A stretch of 20,389 nucleotides of DNA from CALARM01 sp964431735 (lineage in GTDB: Bacteria > Vulcanimicrobiota > SpSt-956 > JAKJGF01): assembly GCA_964431735.1 (NCBI GenBank), contig CAYSLJ010000130.1, positions 1-20,389 of the forward strand, in the 5' to 3' direction. This document shows, piece by piece, positions 1 to 6,998 of the stretch. A program made the translations under genes and the position numbers. Below the pieces are notes generated by a model, which did not search any database, was not told the DNA's origin, and was given only the letters and a program-made list of their open reading frames with translations. Position 1 is the stretch's first letter, and each line of letters begins with the position of its first letter.

Positions 1-58
1 TGACGCGAGGATGATAACCGTTCTAACAATTTGCCAGGGTTATTTTCTTACAGTCACT

Positions 59-145
59 AACCATGACCGGAGCGGTCACAACGAAGTATCAAATTTTTTC
101 TCCCGTAACGCGTGACGCATTACGATTCTCATATAAAAGTCTGAT
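59..145 (+). repeat. Dispersed element family 3, copy a, with CGTNACG core
   Basis: The copy starts with the inverted repeat TGACCG-GAG-CGGTCA (64-78) followed by ACAACGAAGTAT, and ends with TTCTCATATAAAA. The same framework recurs at 3640-3735 (+) and about 19985-20077 (-). In this copy the middle is replaced by three heptamers, CGTAACG, CGTGACG and CATTACG (104-124). The inverted repeat resembles a protein-binding operator or the foot of a hairpin. Which of these it is cannot be told from the sequence. Confidence 0.6.
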
Positions 146-152
146 TTTTTAT

Positions 153-257
153 TTACTGACCTGAGCATAAGCATGTAATAACAGTCTTCCTCCCGTCACG
201 CGTCACGCGTTACGCGTCACGAGAGCAGATATTTATTATTTATGCTCACCTCAGTAA
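153..257 (+). repeat. 105-bp palindromic element family 1, copy a
   Basis: The element begins TTACTGACCTGAGCATAAG and ends TTTATGCTCACCTCAGTAA. The two ends are imperfect inverted repeats of each other (TTACTGA, two mismatches, TGAGCATAA). The centre holds four tandem heptamers (194-221) with central bases C, C, T, C. Two further copies of exactly the same length lie at 5113-5217 (about 92% identical by eye) and 19257-19361. The size, terminal inverted repeats and lack of coding capacity fit a MITE or REP-like element; no named family is claimed. Confidence 0.85.
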
Positions 258-292
258 TAGTGAAAAACTGGCTTTTTTTATTTTTAAAAAAA

Positions 293-303
293 TATGATAT
301 AAT
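293..303 (+). promoter_or_regulatory. Extended -10 promoter
   Basis: TATGATATAAT matches the extended -10 consensus TRTGNTATAAT exactly. No good -35 box is present at the usual distance, as is normal for extended -10 promoters. The predicted transcript would begin near 310, at the base of the structured segment that follows. Confidence 0.55.
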
Positions 304-307
304 ATTA

Positions 308-510
308 CCGGGAAAAGGAAGGAGACTTTCCGGAATCTCCGGTCAGTTTTTCCGTGTTGCCTTCCCACTGATGGTTGATAGGTTCGAGTCCTATTATCAG
401 ACAATCCCGACTTGAAGGGCCGGCCTTTTAAGGCATCAGAAAAAAAGCCATGCAGGTTAAAACCTCCGCTTTCACTCTGAGGCCCTTTAAGGAGGGGCAA
501 TATTCCGGCT
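308..510 (+). ncRNA. Candidate structured non-coding RNA of about 200 nt
   Basis: This segment lies just after an extended -10 promoter and has several possible helices. A closing helix could form between CCGGGA (308-313) and TTCCGG (503-508). A hairpin forms from GGAGA (321-325) and TCTCC (336-340). A tRNA T-arm-like hairpin forms from ATAGG (378-382), loop TTCGAGT, and CCTAT (390-394), extended by CTGAT (369-373) with ATCAG (396-400). A 10-bp helix joins TTGAAGGGCC (412-421) and GGCCCTTTAA (481-490). An alternative pairing CGGGA (309-313) with TCCCG (405-409) exists. No tRNA acceptor stem, CCA end or known riboswitch core was recognised. The downstream SPFH gene begins 155 nt later, so a leader role is also possible. 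Function unknown. Confidence 0.4.
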
Positions 511-613
511 CATAATAAATAAAGGATTGGATAAAAAAATGACAGGTAATTTATACAGGAAAGAAATCTGTCACAGAATATTTAGAGTAAAAAGTAAACA
601 AATTGGATTTTAC

Positions 614-648
614 TTACTTTTCACTATTCACTACTCACTTTTCACTGA
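614..648 (+). repeat. Tandem heptamers TYACTNN
   Basis: Five consecutive 7-mers, TTACTTT, TCACTAT, TCACTAC, TCACTTT and TCACTGA, end just before the ribosome site of the SPFH gene. The array is read-through in the same frame as that gene, which falsely extends the reading frame upstream to 603. Confidence 0.7.
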
Positions 649-665
649 TTAGAAGGAGAATAATC

Positions 666-1460
666 ATGAAAGATTTACTTTTAGCCGTGGCTTCTGTTAT
701 TATTATTGCCGTCGCTTCTATAAATGCTATTAAATATTTTTTTAAGAGACATACAATTTTTGAATATGAAAGGGGTTTATTATATACTGGAGGAAAATTC
801 GTAAAGATTCTTCCTCCCGGCCAGTATGTAATATTTACCTTTACTTCTTACATTACAGAGATTGATATCAGGCCAAGATTTGAAACAATAACAGGTCAGG
901 AAGTAATAAGTTCCGACGGCGTAACGATAAAAATAAGTATGGGAGCAAAATATGAAATAACAGACCCTCATGTGGCGGTCAATAAAGTGCAGAATTATCA
1001 GGGGGAGTTTTATCTGCTTATGCAGATGGCTTTAAGGGAAATTGCGGGAAATACTAAAATCGACGAAATCATTGAACAGAGAAATATTCTGGGTGAGAAA
1101 TTAATAGAGAATGCCTCCCGAAAGGTTGAAGAACTGGGTCTGAAACTCCTGTCTGCAGACATAAAAGACATTATGTTTCCGGGAGACCTGAAGAAAATCT
1201 TCTGCCAGGTCGTAAAAGCCCGAAAAGAAGGAGAGGCGGCACTTGAAAAAGTAAGAGGAGAAACAGCAGCTCTCAGAAATCTTTTGAATGCGGCAAAAAT
1301 GGTGGAAGAAAATCCTTCTCTCTTACAGTTAAGACTTATACAGTCAATCGGTGAATCGTCAGGTAATACGGTAGTATTGAATATGTCAGATAATTCACTT
1401 GTTTTAAAGGGAAAATACGGAATTAAAGAGATTCCTGAAAAAGAAGGACAGGTAAAATGA
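666..1460 (+). CDS. SPFH/Band 7 (stomatin/slipin-like) membrane protein
   Basis: The 264-residue product has one N-terminal membrane helix (about residues 5-25). A Band 7 domain follows, recognisable from the FEYERGLLYTGGKF segment, an LPPGQY turn, and the central stretch with SSDGVTIKISMGAKYEITDP. A charged, helix-rich C-terminal part contains VKARKEGEAALEKVRGE, typical of the SPFH coiled coil. Family members are anchored to the inner membrane, oligomerise and organise membrane microdomains or regulate proteases. I chose the ATG at 666 because GAAGGAG lies seven bases upstream and the membrane helix then sits at the N-terminus; the in-frame region from 603 is made of heptamer repeats. Its stop overlaps the next start (ATGA), implying translational coupling. 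No partner NfeD protease is seen. Confidence 0.85.
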   Translation: MKDLLLAVASVIIIAVASINAIKYFFKRHTIFEYERGLLYTGGKFVKILPPGQYVIFTFTSYITEIDIRPRFETITGQEVISSDGVTIKISMGAKYEITDPHVAVNKVQNYQGEFYLLMQMALREIAGNTKIDEIIEQRNILGEKLIENASRKVEELGLKLLSADIKDIMFPGDLKKIFCQVVKARKEGEAALEKVRGETAALRNLLNAAKMVEENPSLLQLRLIQSIGESSGNTVVLNMSDNSLVLKGKYGIKEIPEKEGQVK

Positions 1461-1999
1461 TCGTAAGTTATCGTGCCGGAAGAGAAATTGTAAACTTCTG
1501 CCACAGATCAATAAAAATACTGTTATGTTTTTTATGTTTCATACTTATCGAGGAGGCAATGAAAGTGGATACAAAAATTTCATCTGAACTCAAAGATATA
1601 ACTATTCCTGACGGCTGGACATGTACGGTTCTGACTGAAGAAATAGAAAAAGCAGAAAGACCTCATGGACTCAATGCTCCTCTGGAAATAGCAGAGTTTG
1701 TCAACAGAACGGCAGAGTTTGACGGCCATAATAAAAAAATTAATCCCTCTCTGAAACTTTATTTTTATGATATTTCAGAAAAAGAAAAAATCAAGGCTAT
1801 TATAAAGAAAGAAGCTTTTTATTCATGGAATATACCCGTATATTTTGATGAGACCAAAAACTTTATTATAATTACATCTCCTTCTTACATAAATAATGGA
1901 ATATTTACGGAAGAAGCAAAAAAATATTATTCTCCTCTGGAAAAATCATTGAAAGAATATTTCGCTAAATTAAGAGAAGAAAAAATAACTCAACTTTAG
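1457..1999 (+). CDS. Unknown protein coupled to the SPFH gene
   Basis: I do not recognise the family. From ATG 1457 the product has 180 residues. A hydrophobic stretch at about residues 19-31 (KILLCFLCFILIE) could be a signal anchor, followed by a soluble mixed alpha/beta part with IPVYFDETKNFIIITSPSY and a helical C-terminus. The ATG overlaps the SPFH stop as ATGA, with AAGGA eight bases upstream. An internal ATG at 1559 (146 residues) has AGGAGG only two bases upstream, and GTG 1565 has it at eight bases, so a cytosolic form without the hydrophobic segment is possible. The context suggests work at the membrane with the SPFH protein; this is inference only. Confidence 0.7.
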   Translation: MIVSYRAGREIVNFCHRSIKILLCFLCFILIEEAMKVDTKISSELKDITIPDGWTCTVLTEEIEKAERPHGLNAPLEIAEFVNRTAEFDGHNKKINPSLKLYFYDISEKEKIKAIIKKEAFYSWNIPVYFDETKNFIIITSPSYINNGIFTEEAKKYYSPLEKSLKEYFAKLREEKITQL

Positions 2000-2126
2000 A
2001 ACGGTACCGATTTATACCCCCTTCATTCAAATTAAATAAATTATTTTTTTTCAATGAAACTTTTTCTCAATTTATATGGTTTTATTATATAGAAATTAAA
2101 TAAAAATTAATAAGGAGAGATCGAAA

Positions 2127-3623
2127 ATGAAAATTAACTCTGAATTAAATGTCGGACATCCTGCAGGTTCTGTAACACGTAAAAAGACTGAAAAGAAAAT
2201 CTCCGATTCTGTTGTTTTTTCGGAAATAAAATCTGATAACTTTATCTCTGACGTAAATAAACTTAAAAATATGCAATCCTGCAGAAAAAATACCGAAGAG
2301 AAAAAAATCCTTGCCAGTCTTATGAAGGCAGAAAATAAGCCGGAAGATGCAAAAACGGATCTTGAATTTATAAAAGAACATAAACATAAAAACAGAACAC
2401 TGAAAGACTCTTCAGATGAATTTTTAGAAATTCTCACCACTCTGGGAAATGAAAATACAGAAGAAGTAAGAGAAGTTTTTAAAAGAATCAGTACTATTGA
2501 ATGTAACAAAGAAAGGGAGGAAGAAAAAGAGGTTCTCCTGAACCTTGCAAAGGCTGAAAACGAATTAAAACAGGGTATAGAAAATTTTGATATTGTAAAA
2601 CAGTATAAGAATGAAAAATATACTTTAAAGGCAGGAGCCGATGAATTTTCAGAACTTCTCACAACTCTCGGGAAGGACAATACAGAAGAAGCAAGAGCAA
2701 TTTACAAAAGATACAGTCCTATTAAAGATGATAGAGAGAGGAGTGAAGTAAAAGAAGTTATCATGAAACTTGGAAAGGCTGAAAATGAATTTAAACAGGG
2801 TATAGAAAATTTTGATTTTATAAATGGATATAAACATGAAGATAAAACCCTGAAGAGAGCTGCAAAGGAATTTTCAGAACTTCTCACAACTCTCGGTAAC
2901 GACAATACGGAAGAAGCAAGAGAGATTTTCAAAAGAATCGGATCCATGAAAGATGGTAAAGAAAAACAGGAAGCAAAAGAAGTTATCATGAAACTTGGAA
3001 AGGCTGAAAATGAATTTAAACAGGGTATAGAAAATTTTGATTTTATAAAGGGATATAAACATGAAGATAAAACCCTGAAGGAAGCTGCACATGAATTCTC
3101 AGAACTTCTCACCACTCTCGGGAACGACAATACAGAAGAAGCAAGAGAGATTTTCAAAAGAATCGGCTCAATGAAAGACGGAAAAGAAAAACAGGAAGCA
3201 AAAGAAGTTATCATGAAACTTGGAAAGGCTGAAAATGAATTTAAACAGGGTATAGAAAATTTTGATTTTATAAAGGGATATAAACATGAAGATAAAACTC
3301 TGAAGAGAGCTGCAAAGGAATTCTCAGAACTTCTCACCATTCTCGGTAACGACAATACAGAAGAAGCAAGAGAAATTTTCAAAAGAATCGGCTCAATGAA
3401 AGACGGAAAAGAAAAAGAAGAAGCAAAAGAAGTTATCATGAAACTTGGAAAAGCTGAAAATGAATTTAAACAGGGTATAGAAAATTTTGATTTTATAAAG
3501 GGATATAAACATAAAGATAAAACCCTGAGGGAAGCTGCAGGTGAATTTTTAAAAATTCTCAGTAAAGCAGGAAATGACAATACAGATGAAGCAAGAAAAA
3601 AATTTATAGCACTCAACAGGTAA
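2127..3623 (+). CDS. Protein of 75-residue helical repeats
   Basis: The 498-residue product has no obvious signal peptide or membrane helix. After a 58-residue polar N-terminus it consists of five full 75-residue repeats (residues 59-133, 134-208, 209-283, 284-358, 359-433) and a sixth of 65 residues that ends the protein. Each repeat contains K-A-E-N, an F-x-[FIV]-[IV]-K segment, T-L, EFSELLTTLG, N-T-E-E-[AV]-R and a final lysine/glutamate-rich linker. The composition (Lys, Glu, Ala, Leu) suggests all-alpha repeats. Repeats 1 and 2 are diverged, whereas 3 to 6 are nearly identical at DNA level, so the array expanded recently. AAGGAG lies upstream of the ATG. I do not recognise the family; binding or scaffolding would be a guess. 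Confidence 0.85.
   Translation: MKINSELNVGHPAGSVTRKKTEKKISDSVVFSEIKSDNFISDVNKLKNMQSCRKNTEEKKILASLMKAENKPEDAKTDLEFIKEHKHKNRTLKDSSDEFLEILTTLGNENTEEVREVFKRISTIECNKEREEEKEVLLNLAKAENELKQGIENFDIVKQYKNEKYTLKAGADEFSELLTTLGKDNTEEARAIYKRYSPIKDDRERSEVKEVIMKLGKAENEFKQGIENFDFINGYKHEDKTLKRAAKEFSELLTTLGNDNTEEAREIFKRIGSMKDGKEKQEAKEVIMKLGKAENEFKQGIENFDFIKGYKHEDKTLKEAAHEFSELLTTLGNDNTEEAREIFKRIGSMKDGKEKQEAKEVIMKLGKAENEFKQGIENFDFIKGYKHEDKTLKRAAKEFSELLTILGNDNTEEAREIFKRIGSMKDGKEKEEAKEVIMKLGKAENEFKQGIENFDFIKGYKHKDKTLREAAGEFLKILSKAGNDNTDEARKKFIALNR
2301..3620 (+). repeat. 225-bp in-frame tandem repeats
   Basis: The coding sequence repeats with a period of exactly 225 bp; the same motif starts at 2751, 2976, 3201 and 3426. 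The last four copies differ at only a few bases, so copy number is likely to vary by recombination or slippage and to be prone to assembly collapse. Confidence 0.9.
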
Positions 3624-3639
3624 CAGCATATTATAGTTA

Positions 3640-3735
3640 CGTTCATAACAACAGACATGACATGAGCGGTCACAAGCAAATATGAAATTTAACAAAGAGT
3701 GAAGCATAAGACTTCATCATTTTCATATAAATCCA
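3640..3735 (+). repeat. Dispersed element family 3, copy b
   Basis: This copy has TGACATGAGCGGTCACAAG (a degenerate TGACCG-NNN-CGGTCA), then CAAATATGAAA, then GAAGCATAAGACTTCATCAT and TTTCATATAAAT. It aligns over about 85 bases with the minus-strand copy at 19985-20077 and in part with 59-145. No heptamers are present here. It lies directly downstream of the repeat-protein gene. Confidence 0.6.
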
Positions 3736-3750
3736 TAATTGCAGTCGCAA

Positions 3751-3786
3751 AAATCTACCGGTTCAAACCGGTAGATTTAATTTTTA
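3751..3786 (+). terminator. Intrinsic terminator after the repeat-protein gene
   Basis: A perfect 12-bp stem, AAATCTACCGGT (3751-3762) and ACCGGTAGATTT (3767-3778), with loop TCAA is followed by AATTTTTAA. It would end transcription from the 2127-3623 gene and insulate the strong promoter that starts two bases later. Confidence 0.85.
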
Positions 3787-3787
3787 A

Positions 3788-3816
3788 TTGACAAAGATCA
3801 GGTTAAAAATTATAAT
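3788..3816 (+). promoter_or_regulatory. Perfect-consensus sigma70-type promoter
   Basis: TTGACA (3788-3793) and TATAAT (3811-3816) are separated by exactly 17 bp. Transcription would start near 3823, which is the first base or two of the 107-bp inverted repeat, so the whole repeat would be the 5' untranslated region of the ATP-grasp gene. Confidence 0.85.
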
Positions 3817-3821
3817 TCTGA

Positions 3822-3928
3822 TTTATAGTGTAGTTCACAACAAATTACAGATAATCCTCGCGTCACGCGTCACGCGTTACGCGTCACGAAGCACTTAATT
3901 TCTAATAAGTTATGAAACTAACTATAAT
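3822..3928 (+). repeat. 107-bp inverted repeat family 2, left copy
   Basis: Its minus-strand counterpart at 6416-6522 differs at only two of 107 positions by direct comparison. The element has imperfect inverted ends (TTTATAGTGTAGTTCACAAC at the left, GTTATGAAACTAACTATAAT at the right). Its core is four heptamers with central bases C, C, T, C (3861-3888). It occupies the leader between the consensus promoter and the ATP-grasp start. Confidence 0.9.
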
Positions 3929-3955
3929 ATATAAATATATGAAAGGAATTTATTT

Positions 3956-5119
3956 ATGAATTTAGTTTTTTTATCACCCCATTTTCCGCCGAATTATCAT
4001 CTGTTCTGTGTAAGATTAAAAGATATGGGAGTAAATGTTCTGGGTATAGCAGATGCACCATATGAAGAATTAAACGAAGAATTAAAATCGTCACTTACTG
4101 AATATTATAAAGTAGATAACATGGAAGATTACGACCAGATTCTGAAAGCTGTCGGTTTCTTTACCCATAAATACGGGAAGATAGACAGAGTAGAATCCCA
4201 TAATGAACACTGGCTGGAAATAGAGGCAAGACTCAGAAGTGATTTTAATATGTTCGGTATAAACAGTGCCGCAGTAGATCATATAAAATTAAAATCCCTT
4301 ATGAAAAAGAAATTTAAAGGAGCAGGCCTTTCTGTAGCACAGGGAAAAGTCGTTAAAGATATAAAAGAAGCAGAATCTTTTATTAAAAAAGTATCTTACC
4401 CTGTCATAGCAAAACCTGATAAAGGAGTGGGTGCTTCAAATACCTATAAAATCCATAACAGACAGGAACTGGAAGATTTTTTTGCAAAGAAAACACCTGT
4501 TGACTATATTATGGAAGAATTTGTCGAAGGTAATATATACACCTTTGACGGACTGACAGACAGAGAGGGGAATATTGTTTTCTACACATCCCATACCTAC
4601 GGCCAGGGTGTAATGGAATCCGTCCATGAAGATAATGACATGTATTATTATTCCTTCAGAGAAATACCGGCAGATCTGGAAGATGCAGGTTTCAAAATAG
4701 TTAAAGCATTCAATGTAAAAGAAAAATTTTTCCACTTTGAATTTTTTAGAAAAAAAGACGGGAACGGTATAATTCCTCTGGAAGTAAATATAAGGCCTCC
4801 CGGAGGTCTTACTACAGACATGTTCAATTTTGCCTGTGATATTGATGTATATAAAGCATGGGCAGAAATAATAGCTACAGGGAAATTATCCTTTGAGTAC
4901 AGCAGAAAATTCCATTGCTGCTATATAGGAAGAAAATATAGTAAAAACTATACGTATACCCATGATGAAGTAATCGATAAATATAAAGAGTTAATAGTAC
5001 TTCACAAGGAAATGCCTCCCCTGTTTCATATTATGGGCAATTATGCCTATCTTGTCCGGCACGAAGATTTTAACGTAATAAAAGAAGCAATAGATTTTAT
5101 TCTTATGAAAAGTTACTGA
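3956..5119 (+). CDS. ATP-grasp domain protein (carboxylate-amine ligase-like)
   Basis: The 387-residue product has the order expected of the ATP-grasp fold: an N-terminal alpha/beta preATP-grasp part (1-110), an ATP-binding part with YPVIAKPDKGVGAS (148-161, Lys153) and MEEFVEG (186-192), then HFEFF (260-264, Glu262) and PLEVNIRPPGG (274-284, Glu276, Asn278) for Mg-ATP binding. The family joins a carboxylate to an amine or thiol through an acylphosphate, as in carbamoyl-phosphate synthase large subunits and peptide ligases; the substrate here is unknown. The start has AAAGGAA upstream at 3941-3947. The stop TGA (5117-5119) is inside the end of a 105-bp repeat, so the C-terminus is set by that insertion. 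It converges with the kinase gene. Confidence 0.85.
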   Translation: MNLVFLSPHFPPNYHLFCVRLKDMGVNVLGIADAPYEELNEELKSSLTEYYKVDNMEDYDQILKAVGFFTHKYGKIDRVESHNEHWLEIEARLRSDFNMFGINSAAVDHIKLKSLMKKKFKGAGLSVAQGKVVKDIKEAESFIKKVSYPVIAKPDKGVGASNTYKIHNRQELEDFFAKKTPVDYIMEEFVEGNIYTFDGLTDREGNIVFYTSHTYGQGVMESVHEDNDMYYYSFREIPADLEDAGFKIVKAFNVKEKFFHFEFFRKKDGNGIIPLEVNIRPPGGLTTDMFNFACDIDVYKAWAEIIATGKLSFEYSRKFHCCYIGRKYSKNYTYTHDEVIDKYKELIVLHKEMPPLFHIMGNYAYLVRHEDFNVIKEAIDFILMKSY

Positions 5120-5217
5120 CCTGAGCATAAGCATGTAATAAAAGTTTTCCTCCCGTCACGCGTTACGCGTTACGCGTTACGCGAGCATATATTTATTATT
5201 TATTCTCACCTCAGTAA
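5113..5217 (+). repeat. 105-bp palindromic element family 1, copy b
   Basis: Sequence TTACTGA at the left end and TCAGTAA at the right end place a TAC-TGA (Tyr-stop) at both edges. The ATP-grasp gene on the plus strand and the kinase gene on the minus strand both end in these, each overlapping the element by seven bases. The core heptamers (5154-5181) have central bases C, T, T, T. As a strong potential hairpin between convergent genes it could also help end transcription from either side. Confidence 0.9.
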
Positions 5218-6347
5218 AAGAGGAACGTAAGTAATTTATAAATAAAAAACATAAAATCAAATAAAAGAATGAGAAGAAGACATGCATTAAGGATATTCCT
5301 TAGCGGACTAATATCTTTCATTATGCCTGATACAGGCAGGGGCAGAGAAAATAAAAGTAATAAAAACCATATTAAATATCCTCTGCCATTAATAATAGCT
5401 CCTGGAATTAAAGGATAACAGATTGTTATTGTCACCATAATTGGTGCCCAGTCTTCAACAAGCTCTCCAAATGTTCGGGGGGTTTTTAATTTATAACGGC
5501 TCTGCGGCTTTATAACAGAAATTTCTTCTTTTACCCCCATGTAATTCATAAGAGCTTCTTTAAAATCTGTCATACTCAAATATCTGTTTAAAGGCTGAAT
5601 TTCTATAGATTTAAGAACTATTTTCTCAAGTTTGTCCGGTATGTCAGGATAGAGACTTTTCATGGGAGGAAATTTGAAAGGGCTTTCCGTGGGATCATAT
5701 TTCGTAAGCATCTGAAACAGTAATACTCCGAGACTGTATATATCTGATTGAGGACTGGACTGAACAATACCTTTATACAGTTCAGGCGGTGCATAACCGG
5801 GAGACCCGAGACGAAAAGTATCTACCGATTTATCAGGATTATAATAACGGGCTATGCCGAAATCAATAAGTTTTATTCTTCCCATCTGTGTTATCATAAT
5901 ATTTGCCGGTTTTATATCTCTGTAAACGATTGGAAATTCAAAAGAATTATGCAGATAATCCATTATATCTGCAATTTCTATGGCCCATGAAATACTTTTT
6001 TCAACGGTTACTGAAGCAGGATTGGATTTAAGTATTTCTTCAAGAGTCTGTCCGTCAATATATTCTATAACAAGATAATCTCTATCATTTTCCTTAAAAA
6101 AATCAAAAATTTTCGGTATTCCATCATGAGAAAATCTTTTCATAAATTCAGCTTCTTTTTCAAACAATTCCCCTGCCTGTTCAGGATCATCAAAACATGC
6201 AGCAGAGGGATTCAATTCTTTAATTACAACTCTCATATAAGGATGAAACATAGTATCTGCAAGATAAGCATTACCCATGCCTCCCCTGCCGAGAAGTCTT
6301 ATTATATTATATGTGCCGTTCAATATTGTTCCCTGTGATATTTCCAT
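5211..6347 (-). CDS. Membrane-anchored Ser/Thr protein kinase
   Basis: The 378-residue product is a Hanks-type kinase with a C-terminal membrane anchor. Visible motifs are the glycine loop GRGGMGNAYLA (20-30), VIKEL with ATP-binding Lys43, YRDIKPANI (142-150, catalytic Asp144; Tyr replaces the usual His), IDFGIAR (161-167, metal-binding Asp162), GSPGYAPPE (181-189) and SDIYSLG (201-207). About three hydrophobic helices follow (302-318, 324-343, 351-375), leaving the kinase in the cytosol. The ATG is preceded by AATTATT and then by a heptamer array, with no Shine-Dalgarno sequence in the usual place. The C-terminal Tyr and stop come from the 105-bp repeat. No extracellular sensor domain is present. 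It is the mirror partner of the ATP-grasp gene. Confidence 0.93.
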   Translation of the reverse strand: MEISQGTILNGTYNIIRLLGRGGMGNAYLADTMFHPYMRVVIKELNPSAACFDDPEQAGELFEKEAEFMKRFSHDGIPKIFDFFKENDRDYLVIEYIDGQTLEEILKSNPASVTVEKSISWAIEIADIMDYLHNSFEFPIVYRDIKPANIMITQMGRIKLIDFGIARYYNPDKSVDTFRLGSPGYAPPELYKGIVQSSPQSDIYSLGVLLFQMLTKYDPTESPFKFPPMKSLYPDIPDKLEKIVLKSIEIQPLNRYLSMTDFKEALMNYMGVKEEISVIKPQSRYKLKTPRTFGELVEDWAPIMVTITICYPLIPGAIINGRGYLIWFLLLLFSLPLPVSGIMKDISPLRNILNACLLLILLFDFMFFIYKLLTFLFY

Positions 6348-6354
6348 AATAATT

Positions 6355-6382
6355 CGTGACGCGTGACGCGTAACGCGTGACG
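6355..6382 (-). repeat. CGTNACG heptamer array at the kinase start
   Basis: Four heptamers (plus-strand centres G, G, A, G) end seven bases before the kinase ATG, exactly where a ribosome-binding site would be expected. Unlike the family 1 and 2 copies, this array is not bounded by recognisable inverted ends. Confidence 0.85.
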
Positions 6383-6415
6383 CGAGGCAGTTGAAAATTT
6401 AACACTTATTATAAG

Positions 6416-6522
6416 ATTATAGTTAGTTTCATAACTTATTAGAAATTAAGTGCTTCGTGACACGTAACGCGTGACGCGTGACGCGAGGATTATCTGTAAT
6501 TTGTTGTGAACTACACTATAAT
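6416..6522 (-). repeat. 107-bp inverted repeat family 2, right copy
   Basis: This is the inverted partner of 3822-3928, with two mismatches in 107 bases (first base, and one C/T within a heptamer). Together the two enclose the convergent ATP-grasp and kinase genes. Outside it, on the minus strand, I see no promoter comparable to the one beside the left copy. Confidence 0.9.
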
Positions 6523-6534
6523 ACTGAATCTTGC

Positions 6535-6580
6535 ACAGGAAATCCTTCCTGATGAGCAGGATTTTTCACAAACAGAATAG
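6535..6580 (+). other. Weak hairpin between repeat and zinc-ribbon gene
   Basis: AAATCCT (6540-6546) and AGGATTT (6558-6564) can pair around an 11-base loop, followed by TT on the plus strand. It could be a weak terminator, but its T-run faces a direction with no upstream gene. Low confidence. Confidence 0.3.
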
Positions 6581-6585
6581 AAAAT

Positions 6586-6822
6586 TTAATAATAGTAGGG
6601 ACACTTTTCCTTGAGTTTGCCTCCGCACTTACTGCAGAAAAGATGATCGTCCTTATTTTTTGTATTACACGACAGACATATCAATGTAAGTCCAGGTATT
6701 TCCAGCACATCTGCCAGCAAATTTTGAGTTCCGCAGTAAACACAGAAAATCTGGTTTATCCCTCCGGGAACATCAAGATTTGCAGAACAATTAATACACT
6801 TTACACTTTTTCCTGTCAACAT
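6586..6822 (-). CDS. Small double zinc-ribbon protein
   Basis: The 78-residue product has four CxxC knuckles: Cys9/Cys12 with Cys27/Cys30, and Cys49/Cys52 with Cys63/Cys66. Each pair of knuckles is spaced as in a zinc ribbon, so two structural zincs are expected. The second ribbon ends CSKCGGKL, as in the N-terminal zinc ribbons often attached to bacterial kinases and membrane proteins. No other domain is present. AGGAGA lies seven bases before the ATG. The kinase fusion at 10651 starts with a similar ribbon, so this may be a free-standing version of the same module; its partner is unknown. Confidence 0.8.
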   Translation of the reverse strand: MLTGKSVKCINCSANLDVPGGINQIFCVYCGTQNLLADVLEIPGLTLICLSCNTKNKDDHLFCSKCGGKLKEKCPYYY

Positions 6823-6936
6823 TATTTACTCTCCTGTTCTTAATTTTTACTGAGGCTACTATAAGACCTGTACCTTCTCTATATCTATGAAATATATTTC
6901 TCTTTTAACTCTTATAAGTCCTTCATTATGAAACAT

Positions 6937-6965
6937 TTGACTTACTGATATAAATATTGCATAAT
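6937..6965 (+). promoter_or_regulatory. Sigma70-type promoter for the 6999 gene
   Basis: TTGACT (6937-6942) and CATAAT (6960-6965) are separated by 17 bp. The start point would be near 6972, giving a leader of about 27 nt with GGGAGGA before the ATG. Confidence 0.75.
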
Positions 6966-6998
6966 AGTGTGTATATCAGTATATGGGAGGACTAGAAA

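Noticed and set aside
308..410. tRNA or tmRNA
   Set aside because: The T-arm-like hairpin is good, but there is no matching acceptor stem, D-arm, anticodon arm or CCA end within tRNA distance, and no tmRNA tag or acceptor partner upstream.
246..500. Minus-strand open frame of 84 codons
   Set aside because: It runs antisense through the structured segment, including the T-arm-like hairpin, ends inside a repeat element and has no convincing family. Open frames antisense to structured RNA are common artefacts.
603..665. N-terminal extension of the SPFH protein
   Set aside because: The extra codons are heptamer repeats, and the ATG at 666 has a good ribosome site with the membrane helix in the expected position.
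2702..3679. Long minus-strand open frame of 325 codons
   Set aside because: It is antisense to the 75-residue repeat gene and is open only because the coding repeats are periodic; it has no start signal or recognisable product.
3822..6522. Composite transposon carrying the ATP-grasp and kinase genes
   Set aside because: There is no transposase, and the flanking repeats are only 107 bp with no target duplication that I can see. The inversion idea fits the layout better, so transposition is not claimed.
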